Source: an uncultured Ruminococcus sp.
GTDB lineage: Bacteria; Bacillota; Clostridia; Oscillospirales; Ruminococcaceae
Length of the DNA stretch: 49,805 bases
NCBI GenBank assembly: GCA_949291345.1
Contig: CASEVP010000067.1
Span: forward strand, 1 to 49,805
Reading direction: 5' to 3'
Shown: positions 9,118-19,202 of the stretch, piece after piece
Position numbering within the stretch: the stretch's first letter is position 1
Layout of the letters: the number at the start of each line of letters is the position of its first letter
Made by a program: the position numbers and the translations under genes
The notes under the pieces: generated by a model
What the model was told of the DNA's origin: nothing
What the model saw: only the letters and a program-made list of their open reading frames with translations
Databases searched by the model: none

Positions 9118-10317
9118 TTATTCGTTAATTGCAGTTACTACGCCAGAGCCTACAGTTCTACCGCCTTCACGAATAGCGAAACGCAAACCTTCCTCGATAG
9201 CGATCGGAGAGATCAGTTCCACATTCATCTCAACGTTATCGCCAGGTGTGCACATTTCAACATCAGCCGGCAGTGTAATAATACCCGTTACATCTGTTGT
9301 TCTAAAATAAAACTGCGGTCTGTAGTTGTTAAAGAACGGTGTATGACGACCGCCTTCTTCCTTCTTCAGAACATAAACCTGACCCTTAAACTTGGTGTGC
9401 GGATGGATAGAACCCGGCTTGCACAATACCTGACCACGCTCAACCTGGTCACGAGTAATACCACGCAACAGTGCGCCAATATTATCACCAGCTTCAGCAA
9501 AGTCCAGAGTCTTACGGAACATTTCAATACCAGTTACAACGGTATTCAACTTTTCGTCAGACAGACCAACGATTTCAACCGGTTCATTGATATTCAACTT
9601 ACCACGCTCTACACGACCAGTAACAACAGTACCACGACCAGAAATTGTCATAGTATCTTCGATTGGCATCAAGAACGGCTTTGCATCATCACGTTCCGGA
9701 GTCGGAATATATTCATCAACTGCATCCATCAAATCCAAAATCGGCTTGTATGCCGGATCACTCAGATCATCCGGAGCTTCCAGAGCAGCCAGGGCAGAGC
9801 CAACAATAATCGGTGTTTCATCACCCGGGAAGTCATATTCGCTCAGAGTATCACGAATATCCATTTCAACCAATTCCAGCAATTCCGGATCGTCTACCTG
9901 GTCAGCCTTGTTCATAAATACAACAATTGCCGGTACACCAACCTGACGAGCCAACAGAATGTGCTCCTTTGTCTGTGCCATCGGGCCATCAGAAGCAGCT
10001 ACTACCAGGATTGCGCCATCCATCTGTGCCGCACCAGTAATCATGTTCTTAACATAGTCAGCATGTCCCGGGCAGTCAACGTGTGCATAGTGACGCTTGT
10101 CAGTCTCGTATTCAACGTGAGCAGTGTTAATTGTGATACCACGTTCTCTTTCTTCCGGAGCCTTATCGATCATATCGTAAGCTTCGTACTGAGCCTGACC
10201 CTTCAATGCCAGAGTCTTTGTGATAGCAGCAGTCAAAGTGGTCTTACCATGGTCAACGTGACCAATTGTACCAATGTTAACATGCGGTTTGTTTCTTTCA
10301 AATTTAGCCTTTGCCAT
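9118..10317 (-). CDS. tuf: Elongation factor Tu
   Basis: GTPase that delivers aminoacyl-tRNA to the ribosome. The 399-residue protein has the G1 motif GHVDHGKT (19-26), DCPGH, NKAD and the conserved C-terminal [11 protein letters not shown]. The start was set at [10 protein letters not shown], the universal N-terminus, with GAGGAGG upstream; in-frame codons reaching to 10380 are leader. It follows fusA by 130 bases and has its own promoter in that gap. Confidence 0.99.
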   Translation of the reverse strand: MAKAKFERNKPHVNIGTIGHVDHGKTTLTAAITKTLALKGQAQYEAYDMIDKAPEERERGITINTAHVEYETDKRHYAHVDCPGHADYVKNMITGAAQMDGAILVVAASDGPMAQTKEHILLARQVGVPAIVVFMNKADQVDDPELLELVEMDIRDTLSEYDFPGDETPIIVGSALAALEAPDDLSDPAYKPILDLMDAVDEYIPTPERDDAKPFLMPIEDTMTISGRGTVVTGRVERGKLNINEPVEIVGLSDEKLNTVVTGIEMFRKTLDFAEAGDNIGALLRGITRDQVERGQVLCKPGSIHPHTKFKGQVYVLKKEEGGRHTPFFNNYRPQFYFRTTDVTGIITLPADVEMCTPGDNVEMNVELISPIAIEEGLRFAIREGGRTVGSGVVTAINE

Positions 10318-10380
10318 TGGAATAATCCTCCTCAATGATAAATTTACAGCATAACGCACTTCACGAGAAGCGTTACACAT

Positions 10381-10409
10381 ATTATACTAGATTTCAAGTC
10401 AAATTGCAA
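10381..10409 (-). promoter_or_regulatory. Promoter of tuf
   Basis: Minus-strand TTGCAA (10404-10409), 17-bp spacer and TATAAT (10381-10386) in the fusA-tuf gap. It would let tuf be expressed above the rest of the str operon. Confidence 0.85.
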
Positions 10410-10447
10410 GTGTTTTTTTGAAAATCCTAGAAATTTTCAAAATTGCC

Positions 10448-12523
10448 TTACTTCTGTCTGGAAGCCATAATCTTTTCTGCGATATTCTTCGGTACTTCCT
10501 GATAGCTGTGCGGTTCCATTGCATATTGACCACGACCCTGTGTGTTCGAACGCAAATCACTGGTATAGCCAAACATTTCAGACAACGGCACCAGCGCATC
10601 GATCTGTACAGAACCTGTGCGTGCTTCCTGCCCTTGGATCTGACCACGGCGAGAACTCAAGTCACCGATAACCGTACCAGTATAATCATCCGGTACTGTA
10701 ACTGAAACCTTCATAATCGGTTCCATCAAAACCGGCTGTGCCTGACGCATTGCCTCCTTGAACGCAATAGAACCGGCAATTTTGAATGCCATTTCAGAAG
10801 AGTCCACTTCGTGATAAGAACCATCGTAGAGTTCTACCTTTACGTCTACCACTTCATAGCCTGCCAGTATACCAGCCTGCATTGCACCGCGAATACCTGC
10901 GTCAACAGCTGGAATATATTCCTTCGGAATTGCACCGCCGACAACCTTATTGATAAATTCATAGCCCTTGCCTGATTCATTCGGTTCAACACGAATTTTA
11001 ACATGACCATACTGACCGGAACCACCAGACTGTTTCTTATACTTGTAGTCCACATCGGCCTTACCCTTAATGGTTTCCTTGTATGATACCTGGGGTGCGC
11101 CAACATTTGCTTCTACCTTAAATTCACGAAGCAAACGGTCTACAATGATATCCAGATGCAATTCACCCATACCAGCGATAATCGTCTGACCAGTTTCTTC
11201 GTCAGTCCATGTACGGAATGTCGGATCTTCTTCTGCCAGCTTTGCCAAAGCAATACCCATCTTATCCTGACCTGCCTTGGTCTTCGGCTCAATTGCCAGC
11301 TGAATAACCGGTTCCGGAAATTCCATGGATTCCAAAATTACCGGATGCTTTTCATCGCACAGTGTATCACCAGTCGTCGTGTTCTTCAAACCTACAACAG
11401 CAGCAATATCACCAGCATAAACCGTTTCGATATCTTTTCTGTGATTCGAGTGCATCTGCACAATACGACCCATACGTTCCTTGGTATCCTTTGTTGCGTT
11501 GAGAACCGTATCGCCGGCATTAACAGTACCCGAGTATACACGGAAGAAACAAAGCTTACCTACGAACGGGTCTGTAGCAATTTTAAATGCAAGTGCCGAG
11601 AATGGCTCATCATCCGAAGAATGGCGAAGAATTTCTTCACCGGTATCCGGATCTGTACCCTTGATAGACGGTACATCCAACGGAGACGGCATATAATCTA
11701 CGATTGCATCCAGCAGCTTCTGTACGCCCTTATTACGATAAGAAGTACCACACACTACCGGAACCATGGTATTGGCAATAGTAGACTTACGAATACAAGC
11801 TTTGATTTCATCGATGGTAATCTCTTCGTCAGCGAAGTATTTTTCCATCAAATCATCATCCATTTCAGCTACATGCTCCATCAAATTGTTCCGATATTCC
11901 TCAGCCTTTTCCTTCATGTCTTCCGGAATTTCTTCCACACGGATATCCTTGCCAAGGTCATCATAGTATACATAAGCCTTCATTTCAACCAGGTCAATGA
12001 TACCTCTGAATTCATCCTCAGCACCAATCGGCAACTGAATCGGAACTGCATTACACTTCAGTCTCTCGTGCATCATATCTACAACACGATAGAAATCGGC
12101 GCCCATAATGTCCATCTTATTCACATAAGCCATACGGGGAACCTGATACTTATCGGCCTGACGCCATACCGTTTCGGACTGCGGTTCTACACCGCCCTTT
12201 GCGCAAAATACAGTGACAGAGCCATCCAGCACACGCAAGGAACGTTCAACTTCTACTGTAAAGTCAACGTGTCCCGGTGTGTCGATAATGTTAATTCTGT
12301 GACCGCCCCAGTATGCGGTAGTTGCAGCGGAAGTAATCGTGATACCACGTTCCTGTTCCTGCTCCATCCAGTCCATGGTAGCTGCACCTTCGTGCACTTC
12401 ACCGATCTTATAGTTTACACCGGTGTAGAACAAGATACGCTCTGTTGTTGTGGTTTTACCGGCATCAATGTGCGCCATGATACCGATATTTCTTGTATTT
12501 TCCAGAGAACAATCTCTAGCCAT
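10448..12523 (-). CDS. fusA: Elongation factor G
   Basis: GTPase driving ribosomal translocation. The 691-residue length, P-loop AHIDAGKTT (17-25), [11 protein letters not shown] switch region, DTPGH and NKMD motifs and the complete domain II-V region identify full-length EF-G rather than a tetracycline-resistance paralogue: it lies in the str operon between rpsG and tuf. AAGGAGG precedes the ATG. Confidence 0.98.
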   Translation of the reverse strand: MARDCSLENTRNIGIMAHIDAGKTTTTERILFYTGVNYKIGEVHEGAATMDWMEQEQERGITITSAATTAYWGGHRINIIDTPGHVDFTVEVERSLRVLDGSVTVFCAKGGVEPQSETVWRQADKYQVPRMAYVNKMDIMGADFYRVVDMMHERLKCNAVPIQLPIGAEDEFRGIIDLVEMKAYVYYDDLGKDIRVEEIPEDMKEKAEEYRNNLMEHVAEMDDDLMEKYFADEEITIDEIKACIRKSTIANTMVPVVCGTSYRNKGVQKLLDAIVDYMPSPLDVPSIKGTDPDTGEEILRHSSDDEPFSALAFKIATDPFVGKLCFFRVYSGTVNAGDTVLNATKDTKERMGRIVQMHSNHRKDIETVYAGDIAAVVGLKNTTTGDTLCDEKHPVILESMEFPEPVIQLAIEPKTKAGQDKMGIALAKLAEEDPTFRTWTDEETGQTIIAGMGELHLDIIVDRLLREFKVEANVGAPQVSYKETIKGKADVDYKYKKQSGGSGQYGHVKIRVEPNESGKGYEFINKVVGGAIPKEYIPAVDAGIRGAMQAGILAGYEVVDVKVELYDGSYHEVDSSEMAFKIAGSIAFKEAMRQAQPVLMEPIMKVSVTVPDDYTGTVIGDLSSRRGQIQGQEARTGSVQIDALVPLSEMFGYTSDLRSNTQGRGQYAMEPHSYQEVPKNIAEKIMASRQK

Positions 12524-12556
12524 AGATGTTCCTCCTTATTCAAATACGCAGTATGC

Positions 12557-13027
12557 TTACCAGCGGTAATGTGCAAACGCTTTGTTTGCCTCTGCCATCT
12601 TATGTGTATCGTCACGCTTCTTGCAGGCGCCGCCAGTGTTGTTCAGCGCATCGAGAATTTCTCCTGCCAGACGTTCTTTCATTGTCTTTTCGTTACGAAG
12701 TCTGGAATACTTTGTAATCCAACGCAAACCTAATGTCTGACGGCGTTCCGGACGAACTTCCATCGGCACCTGATAGGTGGCACCGCCCATACGGCGAGCC
12801 TTTACTTCCAGAACCGGCATAACATTTTCCATTGCCTGCTGGAACATTTCCAGTGCATCCTTGCCTGTCTTTTCAGCAACGATATCAAATGCACCATAAA
12901 CAATCTTCTGGGCTACGCCCTTTTTACCGTCAATCATAACATTGTTGATCAGACGGGTTACGAGCTTGGATTTATAAATCGGATCCTCCAGCACGTCACG
13001 TTTTGCGATTTTACCTCTTCTTGGCAT
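12557..13027 (-). CDS. rpsG: Ribosomal protein S7
   Basis: 156-residue 30S head protein that nucleates assembly on the 16S 3' domain and contacts the E-site tRNA. The family block [11 protein letters not shown] and the N-terminal MPRRG are present. The start has GAAGGAGGG upstream. It is separated from rpsL by an unusually long 227-base spacer that may hold a regulatory site. S7 is the autoregulator of this operon in E. coli. Confidence 0.98.
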   Translation of the reverse strand: MPRRGKIAKRDVLEDPIYKSKLVTRLINNVMIDGKKGVAQKIVYGAFDIVAEKTGKDALEMFQQAMENVMPVLEVKARRMGGATYQVPMEVRPERRQTLGLRWITKYSRLRNEKTMKERLAGEILDALNNTGGACKKRDDTHKMAEANKAFAHYRW

Positions 13028-13254
13028 TTTCGCTTCCCTCCTTCACATAATTCATGAATTCACAGGTACTCAATCGGGCGGTATCTTGTCCGCCGACCGT
13101 AGGGCCAATGGAGAGGAATACGCCGTGCAGCTGATACGCCGCACAATCTATATTCAAATCTCCACAGTTCCCGTGGTGATCTCTGTTTTCCTGTTTTGCC
13201 GGAACAATGCCTTGCATCATTCCTCATGTGTTCATTCTTTATTGTTGGCAGTTT
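13028..13254 (-). promoter_or_regulatory. Long rpsL-rpsG spacer, possible S7 autoregulatory leader
   Basis: 227 bases with no convincing gene. On the minus strand short stems can be drawn: GGCGG with CCGCC around a seven-to-eight-base loop (near 13072-13095), CCAC with GTGG, and GTGC with GCAC. In E. coli S7 binds the rpsL-rpsG intercistronic region, so position suggests a similar role here; this is inference only. Confidence 0.35.
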
Positions 13255-13677
13255 TTACTTTTTACCAGCCTTTGGTCTCTTAGCGCCATACTTGGAACGA
13301 GCCTGCATTCTATTTGCAACACCCTGTGCATCCAATGTACCACGAATGATGTGATAACGCACACCAGGCAGATCCTTTACACGGCCGCCACGAATCAGAA
13401 CAACACTGTGTTCCTGCAGATTATGACCGATGCCCGGAATATAAGAAGTTACCTCATAGCCGTTTGTCAGCTTAACTCTGGCAATCTTTCTCATAGCAGA
13501 GTTCGGCTTCTTCGGTGTTGCAGTACGAACTGCGGTGCAGACGCCTCTCTTCTGAGGAGAACTCTGATTTGTGGTCACTTTCTTCTTGGCATTATAGCCT
13601 TTCTGCAGTGCCGGAGCGGTAGACTTGTACTGCTGTACCTTTCTGCCCTTCCGAACCAACTGATTAAACGTAGGCAT
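13255..13677 (-). CDS. rpsL: Ribosomal protein S12
   Basis: 140-residue decoding-centre protein. It carries [11 protein letters not shown] and [11 protein letters not shown], with the lysines at which streptomycin resistance substitutions are known to occur unchanged (wild-type KPNS and VKDLPG). AGGAGG precedes the ATG. It is the first gene of the str operon rpsL-rpsG-fusA-tuf, with its own consensus promoter. Confidence 0.98.
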   Translation of the reverse strand: MPTFNQLVRKGRKVQQYKSTAPALQKGYNAKKKVTTNQSSPQKRGVCTAVRTATPKKPNSAMRKIARVKLTNGYEVTSYIPGIGHNLQEHSVVLIRGGRVKDLPGVRYHIIRGTLDAQGVANRMQARSKYGAKRPKAGKK

Positions 13678-13740
13678 AATTTTCCTCCTTTACAAAAAAA
13701 TATCTTTCACACGAAAAGAATACCTATCGCATGCCTTTTC

Positions 13741-13769
13741 AGTATATCACAAATCCGTGAACGTGTCAA
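13741..13769 (-). promoter_or_regulatory. Promoter of the str operon
   Basis: Minus-strand TTGACA (13764-13769), 17-bp spacer, TATACT (13741-13746). It begins only six bases beyond the stop codon of the upstream flippase gene. Confidence 0.88.
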
Positions 13770-13775
13770 CTTGTT

Positions 13776-15464
13776 CTAAAAAAATTTACATTTTCTCTCG
13801 CCATGCTCCATTTTATTACCGCAACGGCACATATTATCTTGTAGTTTTCCCCCATTATTTTGTCCAAACTTCCAGAATAACCACAAAATCACCACATATA
13901 CTCCAGCACCGGACATCACTGCTAACAGCGCATTACTCACGCCACTTCCTAAAATGCCGCAAGTTTGACAAAACCATGCTGCGGCTGTACACGCTAAGCT
14001 CCCCACAGCAGCGGGTATCATCCCTTTCCAAAGATGCAGTGGTACTCCAACAATACGGCGAAGGCTATATACTATTAATACGTATAATACACCGTAACAA
14101 AGCGAAGTCGAAATGCCAGCACCAGTGATGCAAAATGACGGATCAGGAATCAAAATAAGGTTACCTGCCAATTTGATTGCCACACCAATCAGCATACATT
14201 GCACTGGAACAGCCGCCCGTCCCACGCCCTGCAAAATGCTGCACAATGGAAACGACAGACAAAGAAACACCATGCCAGGCAGCAATGCCTGCAATGCCTG
14301 CGCAGCAAGTGCGGCTTCTTCAGGGCGACTGTGATAAAGAATCTCCATCACAGGGTCTGCCAAAACCCACAATCCACCTGCAGCCGGCAGCGCCAAAATC
14401 GCCGCTGCAGACACAACCGACTGTGTATGACGAGCAATGCCTTCCATATCCTGTCTTGCCCAAAGTGCCGATGCACACGGCAATGCACTTTTACCAAGCA
14501 TATTGGTCACTGAGGGTACCAGATTGAAAATAGTCACCGACATACCCGTGAATACCCCGTACACACACGCCGGAAAATCAGCGGAATCTGCAATTTCTCC
14601 CAAATTTTTAGAAAGTGCATCCGGGTGCAAAAGCTGCACTCTGCCTAAGCACCGCATCATAGTCATCAAGTCGATCCAAGATGTCAGATTTGTTACCAGC
14701 GATCCGGCTGCAACCGGGATCATTACATACAGCAACCGCCTTACGATTTGTCCTACGGGAGGTGCCGACTCTGCCGAACTGGGCAATTTTGTTCTGGTTG
14801 CAGTACCGTGCACAAAAAAATACAGCCATCCAACGCATGTAGAAAGTGTAACACCGAGTACGGCTCCTGCCGCAGCCAATGCAGCAAGTGGTACTTCCGG
14901 AGGAACCCATTGGCAAACCGTTTCCGGGTGAGACAATACCCACTGACAAAGCAACAGTCCAAATCCCAATTTCGCAACCGCTTCCACAGCTTGTGACACC
15001 GCCGTTGGGATCATATTCTGCAATCCTTCCCAATAGCCCCGTTCCACAGCAGTAAGACATCCAAACAATGCTGCCGGTGCAATTGCAGCAAGAGCATACA
15101 CCGCCTGTGGCTGTCCTGCAGCCCACTGTGCAAAAGGTGCTGCCAACAACAGCATTAGTAACATTAACACTATACCTAGTCCGCCGCAGGCAAAGCGTGC
15201 TACCCAGCGGATTCGACGCACTTCTGCCCAGCGTTCCAGCGCCGCAGACCTGGAAACCGTTTGCGCCACTGCCGCTGAAAGTCCAGTCACAGAAAGTGCA
15301 TATACCGGCAAAAGCAGTCCATAAGCACTGCTAAAATAGCCCATACCCGTTCCGCCAAGTACATTGGTTAACGGAATCTTAAAACACGCCCCCAGTATTT
15401 TCGCCACCATTGCTGATGCCACAAGTACGACGGATCCCTTCCAAAAGGATTGCTTTTTCCACAT
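13776..15464 (-). CDS. SpoVB/MurJ-like polysaccharide or lipid II flippase (MOP superfamily)
   Basis: 562-residue multi-pass membrane protein with about 14 hydrophobic segments. The N-terminus AKILGACFKIPLTNVLG and the mid-protein ERGYWEGLQNMIPTAVSQ block are typical of the SpoVB/polysaccharide-export branch of the MOP superfamily, whose members flip lipid-linked wall precursors. Start MWKKQSFW is chosen for GGGAGG eight bases upstream. The tail after the last membrane segment is short, basic and Cys-containing. No clear terminator separates it from the rpsL promoter, so read-through into the str operon is possible. Whether it flips lipid II, another glycan lipid, or acts only in sporulation is unknown. 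Confidence 0.85.
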   Translation of the reverse strand: MWKKQSFWKGSVVLVASAMVAKILGACFKIPLTNVLGGTGMGYFSSAYGLLLPVYALSVTGLSAAVAQTVSRSAALERWAEVRRIRWVARFACGGLGIVLMLLMLLLAAPFAQWAAGQPQAVYALAAIAPAALFGCLTAVERGYWEGLQNMIPTAVSQAVEAVAKLGFGLLLCQWVLSHPETVCQWVPPEVPLAALAAAGAVLGVTLSTCVGWLYFFVHGTATRTKLPSSAESAPPVGQIVRRLLYVMIPVAAGSLVTNLTSWIDLMTMMRCLGRVQLLHPDALSKNLGEIADSADFPACVYGVFTGMSVTIFNLVPSVTNMLGKSALPCASALWARQDMEGIARHTQSVVSAAAILALPAAGGLWVLADPVMEILYHSRPEEAALAAQALQALLPGMVFLCLSFPLCSILQGVGRAAVPVQCMLIGVAIKLAGNLILIPDPSFCITGAGISTSLCYGVLYVLIVYSLRRIVGVPLHLWKGMIPAAVGSLACTAAAWFCQTCGILGSGVSNALLAVMSGAGVYVVILWLFWKFGQNNGGKLQDNMCRCGNKMEHGERKCKFF

Positions 15465-15731
15465 AATGATGCCTCCCGCTATTATCGAATATTCCAAAAC
15501 ATGCATTTCAAATTGCATTTTTCACTGATTATTTATGTTGTTTCTAGTCTACAAACACTTTTTCTTTTTTCGTTACATAATACAAAAGCAATATATCAGT
15601 ACATCAGCAACAAGTTCTTATTTTAATCAGAAATTACATTACCGATACTGTAAAAAAGCGCAAGAAACTCGTTTTGTAATACCGTCCTATCAAAAATTCA
15701 CAAAAAACCGTATTGAATATCAAAATTTATG
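15465..15731. other. Divergent intergenic region
   Basis: AT-rich DNA between the minus-strand flippase gene and the plus-strand aminotransferase promoter. No strong promoter for the flippase could be drawn and no gene or structured element was recognised. Confidence 0.4.
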
Positions 15732-15760
15732 TTGCCGAAATCAAAAATATGTGTTATAAT
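15732..15760 (+). promoter_or_regulatory. Promoter of the aminotransferase gene
   Basis: TTGCCG (15732-15737), 17-bp spacer, TATAAT (15755-15760). The nonamer TTGCCGAAA at the -35 box recurs at 15770-15778, downstream of the -10, and could be an operator pair. Confidence 0.8.
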
Positions 15761-15832
15761 AAATATACATTGCCGAAACAAGCCTGCAATGGCATCGGCG
15801 TGATTTTCAATTTGGAAAAGAGGAAGCTGACT

Positions 15833-17029
15833 ATGCAATATCAATTTGCGAAAAATGTAGACGATCTGCAGCCGTCTGCCATTCGTGAAATATTAAAATT
15901 TACAGGTATGCCCGGTGTCATTTCTTTTGCAGCCGGCAGTCCGGCCCCGGAAGCATTTCCAGTTGACAGCATTCAGGAAATTTCGAAAGAACTTCTGGAA
16001 AAGGAACCTGCCCTCGCACTGCAGTACAATATTACCGAAGGATACCCCAAACTTCGTGAACAACTCAAAGCATGGATGCGTGAAAAACAATGCTTTAACG
16101 AATCCATGGATGAGCTTATCACCACTTCGGGCGCACAGCAGGCGAACGAACTATCCTGCAAGGTACTCCTAGACAGAGGTGACACTTTGTTCTGCGAGGC
16201 GCCAAGTTTTATCGGTTCTCTGAATGCATTTCGCTCCTACGGCGTAAATCTTGTAGGCGTACCTTTAGAAAAAGACGGCATGGATCTTGCAGCTCTGGAA
16301 AAAGCAATCCAGCAAAATCCAAACCCAAAAATGGTTTATGTTATACCTAACTTTCAGAATCCCACTGGTCGTGTCATGTCTCTGGAAAAGCGAAAAGGTC
16401 TGTACAAGCTGGCCTGCCAGTATAATCTGATAATTTTGGAAGATAATCCTTATGGTGATTTGCGCTTCGCCGGTAAAAATGTTCCATCCATTAAGAGTTT
16501 GGACACCGAAGGCCGTGTAATTTATACCGGCAGTTTTTCCAAAATTCTTGCTCCGGGTTTGCGTGTCGGATATGTCAGCGCACCTAAAGAAATCGTCTCC
16601 AAAATCACCGTCTGCAAGCAAGTGTCTGATGTGCATACCAACATCTGGGCACAAGCGGTTTGTTCAGAATTTCTGGAGCGCACTGACATGACACCCTATT
16701 TGAAAAAACTGCAGGCAGTATATCGTAGAAAATGTCACCTGATGACAGACGGCATTCAACAACATTTTTCCAGCAAGGTAACATACGAAATGCCTGAAGG
16801 TGGTTTGTTCCTATGGTGTACGCTGCCGGAAGATTGTGATATGCCTGCATTCTGTAAAAAGGCAGTGGAAGAATATGCTGTTGCAGTTGTCCCCGGAAAC
16901 GCTTTTCTGGTAGATGAATCTGCAAAGACATCTTCATTCCGCCTAAATTATTCCACACCTTCCGACGATCAAATCGTTCAAGGCATCGAAATTCTCGGCA
17001 AAATGACAAAAGAAATTTTAGGGGCATAA
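15833..17029 (+). CDS. PLP-dependent aminotransferase, class I/II (ARO8/LysN-like)
   Basis: 398-residue fold-type I aminotransferase. The PLP lysine is in SFSKILAPGLRVGY (Lys about 237); NFQNPTG and ILEDNPYGDLRF are the cofactor- and substrate-binding blocks. This subfamily resembles the catalytic half of MocR regulators and includes 2-aminoadipate and aromatic or branched-chain transaminases, so the substrate is uncertain. There is no N-terminal helix-turn-helix. The start has AGAGGAAG at correct spacing; upstream in-frame codons overlap the promoter. It lies 28 bases before an unknown gene. Confidence 0.88.
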   Translation: MQYQFAKNVDDLQPSAIREILKFTGMPGVISFAAGSPAPEAFPVDSIQEISKELLEKEPALALQYNITEGYPKLREQLKAWMREKQCFNESMDELITTSGAQQANELSCKVLLDRGDTLFCEAPSFIGSLNAFRSYGVNLVGVPLEKDGMDLAALEKAIQQNPNPKMVYVIPNFQNPTGRVMSLEKRKGLYKLACQYNLIILEDNPYGDLRFAGKNVPSIKSLDTEGRVIYTGSFSKILAPGLRVGYVSAPKEIVSKITVCKQVSDVHTNIWAQAVCSEFLERTDMTPYLKKLQAVYRRKCHLMTDGIQQHFSSKVTYEMPEGGLFLWCTLPEDCDMPAFCKKAVEEYAVAVVPGNAFLVDESAKTSSFRLNYSTPSDDQIVQGIEILGKMTKEILGA

Positions 17030-17057
17030 CCCCTTTTAGAAAGGAATTGGATCTCAA

Positions 17058-17600
17058 ATGAAGCAAAAAAACAATCCTGTGCTGACACATTATATTGTAA
17101 CAGAATCATATTTAATGACAAGAAGTGCAGCACTACATTTCCCGGCAAAGCAATTTGCTGATATGCTCCATAACGAAAACAGTGTATATGGCATTGTCAT
17201 AGATATGCCTGTCGATCCCAAAACACTCTGTACCTTAGTTGTTTATATTAACGGTGCCGCAAACCTCTATTTTAATAACGGCGGATCGTATACAGGCGCA
17301 TCGCAGCGATATCAAACAGTTGTACAGGCTGGACGAATTCTCGTTGCAAATGCTTCTCGCATTCTCTCTGAATGCCAGAAAACCACTTCATTTGCACTAC
17401 CAACTGCACAGCCCCATAACATCTTCCTGCTGACCAAAAGCGGCATTTATGAAAAACGTGTCATGCCCTCTGCAATACAATCGGAAAGCAATGACATGAA
17501 AGCAGTATATTTCCTATATCAACAGCTTATGCGTGAATTACGCTCTTCACAACTAAAAGACAGAGCAAATGCGCAGGCGCACAAAAAAAATCAGAAATAA
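17058..17600 (+). CDS. Conserved-looking protein of unknown function
   Basis: 180 residues, not recognised. No signal peptide or membrane segment is seen. The central part (about residues 55-95) alternates hydrophobic residues (YGIVIDMP, TLVVYINGAANLYFNNGG), suggesting a beta-sheet core, and the C-terminal 40 residues look like a basic helix. GAAAGGA precedes the ATG. It follows the aminotransferase by 28 bases with no terminator, so both are probably co-transcribed. Codon use resembles the neighbours. No function is proposed. Confidence 0.75.
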   Translation: MKQKNNPVLTHYIVTESYLMTRSAALHFPAKQFADMLHNENSVYGIVIDMPVDPKTLCTLVVYINGAANLYFNNGGSYTGASQRYQTVVQAGRILVANASRILSECQKTTSFALPTAQPHNIFLLTKSGIYEKRVMPSAIQSESNDMKAVYFLYQQLMRELRSSQLKDRANAQAHKKNQK

Positions 17601-17756
17601 TGTTCGTCGAACTGATTGGATGAATACCCCTTTTTAATACATGTCGCTTTCTTTTCTCGTCAGTTTGACAATTTCAATACGCAAAAACGTTTTTCATCTA
17701 TACAGCACTGTGATACCAGCGATGCTTATGGATATATATGAATTTTGAGGTATGCT

Positions 17757-18578
17757 ATGATTCCGTATGAAATGAAAGAACACTATACCATTGCCGATCT
17801 CGTACAGATCGTTTCATTGCTGCGCAGCAATGAGGGCTGTCCTTGGGACAAAGAACAAACCCATAAATCAATTCGCACCGATCTGATTGAAGAAACATAT
17901 GAAGTAATTGAAGCAATTGATCAAGAAAATCCTGCGATGTTACAGGAAGAATTAGGCGATCTGCTGCTCCAAGTAGTTTTTCATACTCAAATTGAACACG
18001 AAAAGCAGCACTTTTCGCTGGATGACGTATGCACAGATATTTGTAAAAAAATGATCATTCGCCACCCACATGTGTTCAGTACTACGAAAGTGGATTCTAC
18101 GGAAGAAGTTCTAAAAAACTGGGATGCTATCAAGCAAAAAACCAAACACCAATCGACCTATACCGAAACTCTTGAAGCTGTTTCCAAAACACTGCCAGCT
18201 TTGATGCGTGCACAAAAAGTCTGCAAGCGTGCAGTAAAAGATAACCATAGATTTCTTTCAAATGAATCGGCTCTTGCAAATGTCACTGAATGCAAGCATA
18301 CACTTGAACACGCTATGCACATGGAGGACAAGTTCCAGATCGAACGAGCCATGGGCGAACTGTTGTTTTGCTGTGCCGGCATGGCACAGGTTCTAGGCGT
18401 AGAAGCAGAGCAGGTACTGACCGATACCACGAACCGTTTTATCACCTGTTTTCATGCCATGGAACAAGCATGCATGAAGCAAAATCGTTCTATGGATTCG
18501 CTTTCTCACGGAGAATGGAATGCTCTTTGGGAACATATAAACCATACTATGGAGGAATCACAAAAAGATGAGACTTGA
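17757..18578 (+). CDS. mazG: MazG-family nucleoside triphosphate pyrophosphohydrolase (YabN-like)
   Basis: Hydrolyses (d)NTPs to monophosphate and pyrophosphate, a house-cleaning role. The 273-residue protein has GCPWDKEQTH, the metal-binding EEx2E-type pair DLIEETYEVIEA and EELGDLLLQVVFH, and a second MazG-like half, as in full-length MazG. It lacks the N-terminal methylase domain that Bacillus YabN carries. Start ATG 17757 follows GAGG by six bases; an in-frame TTG four codons upstream is less likely. Its end overlaps rqcP by 11 bases, reproducing the yabN-yabO pair. Confidence 0.93.
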   Translation: MIPYEMKEHYTIADLVQIVSLLRSNEGCPWDKEQTHKSIRTDLIEETYEVIEAIDQENPAMLQEELGDLLLQVVFHTQIEHEKQHFSLDDVCTDICKKMIIRHPHVFSTTKVDSTEEVLKNWDAIKQKTKHQSTYTETLEAVSKTLPALMRAQKVCKRAVKDNHRFLSNESALANVTECKHTLEHAMHMEDKFQIERAMGELLFCCAGMAQVLGVEAEQVLTDTTNRFITCFHAMEQACMKQNRSMDSLSHGEWNALWEHINHTMEESQKDET

Positions 18579-18813
18579 TAAATATCTGAAAGTTTCCCGC
18601 TTAATCAAACGACGTACTATCGCCAACGAAGCCTGCGACGCCGGAAAAATCCTAGTCAATGGTAAAATCGCCAGAGCTTCTTATGATGTCAAAACTGGTG
18701 ATATTCTTGAAATCCAGATGGGGCAAAAAGTATTAAAAGTTCGCGTGGAACAAGTAACAGACGTAGTGCGAAAAGAAGACGCCGTCTCCTTATACACTGT
18801 ACTGGATGCATAA
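18568..18813 (+). CDS. rqcP: RqcP (YabO), S4-domain ribosome quality-control factor
   Basis: 81 residues, essentially one S4 RNA-binding domain: MRLDKYLKVSRLIKRR followed by AGKILVNGK. RqcP/YabO is the Firmicutes relative of Hsp15 that binds stalled 50S-peptidyl-tRNA with RqcH and promotes alanine tailing. Length, arginine-rich start and overlap with mazG match the family. A terminator follows; the yabP, yabQ and divIC genes found next in Bacillus are absent. Confidence 0.92.
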   Translation: MRLDKYLKVSRLIKRRTIANEACDAGKILVNGKIARASYDVKTGDILEIQMGQKVLKVRVEQVTDVVRKEDAVSLYTVLDA

Positions 18814-18830
18814 TAGAACACAAAGCAATA

Positions 18831-18895
18831 TCGTCCGCAGTGCAAAACCGCAGGTTCAAAAAAACTGTGTTTTTATGTACTACGGACGAATTTTT
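18831..18895 (+). terminator. Terminator after mazG-rqcP
   Basis: TCGTCCG (18831-18837) pairs with CGGACGA (18883-18889); after one mismatch AGT/ACT extends the stem. The loop is long and ATTTTTAT follows. Confidence 0.6.
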
Positions 18896-19012
18896 ATAAA
18901 ACTTCTTCCAAACATAACAGGAATGAGAAAAAATGTCGATTTTTTCCATTTTCTATCAATAGATTGCATAAATCCGACAAGAAAACGATGCTTTTCTTGT
19001 TAGAATAGTATA

Positions 19013-19042
19013 TTGACATTTCTACAAAAAGAATGTTATAAT
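19013..19042 (+). promoter_or_regulatory. Promoter of the sugar transferase gene
   Basis: TTGACA (19013-19018), 18-bp spacer, TATAAT (19037-19042). The leader to the chosen start is about 150 bases. Confidence 0.85.
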
Positions 19043-19052
19043 TTGAATAAAC

Positions 19053-19084
19053 TTTGACAAATGCATAAGGGGGTATTTGTCAAA
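19053..19084 (+). repeat. Perfect inverted repeat in the sugar-transferase leader
   Basis: TTTGACAAAT (19053-19062) and ATTTGTCAAA (19075-19084) are perfect inverted copies around a 12-base loop rich in G. It lies about ten bases past the -10 box, so it could be an operator for a dimeric regulator or an RNA hairpin at the 5' end of the message. Confidence 0.75.
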
Positions 19085-19202
19085 CTTTATATCAATTGAA
19101 TTTGTTTTATAATTTATTATCACTCAAAACCATTGATTTTTTATCATGAATTATCATAAGAAATCCGCTTTGCAATGTTTTATCCGAGAATGGAGGATTT
19201 TT

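Noticed and set aside
9343..10338. Long plus-strand open frame opposite tuf
   Set aside because: It mirrors the highly biased tuf codons and has no ribosome site or recognisable protein.
10416..10442. Perfect AT-rich inverted repeat after fusA
   Set aside because: It looks like a terminator, but the stem is almost all A-T and no T-run follows on the minus strand. It abuts the tuf promoter.
11156..12733. 525-codon plus-strand open frame opposite fusA
   Set aside because: It is a shadow of the fusA reading frame caused by codon bias, spanning into rpsG.
13011..13220. 69-codon minus-strand frame in the rpsL-rpsG spacer
   Set aside because: No properly spaced ribosome site and no domain; it overlaps the rpsG start. 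It is better explained as leader sequence.
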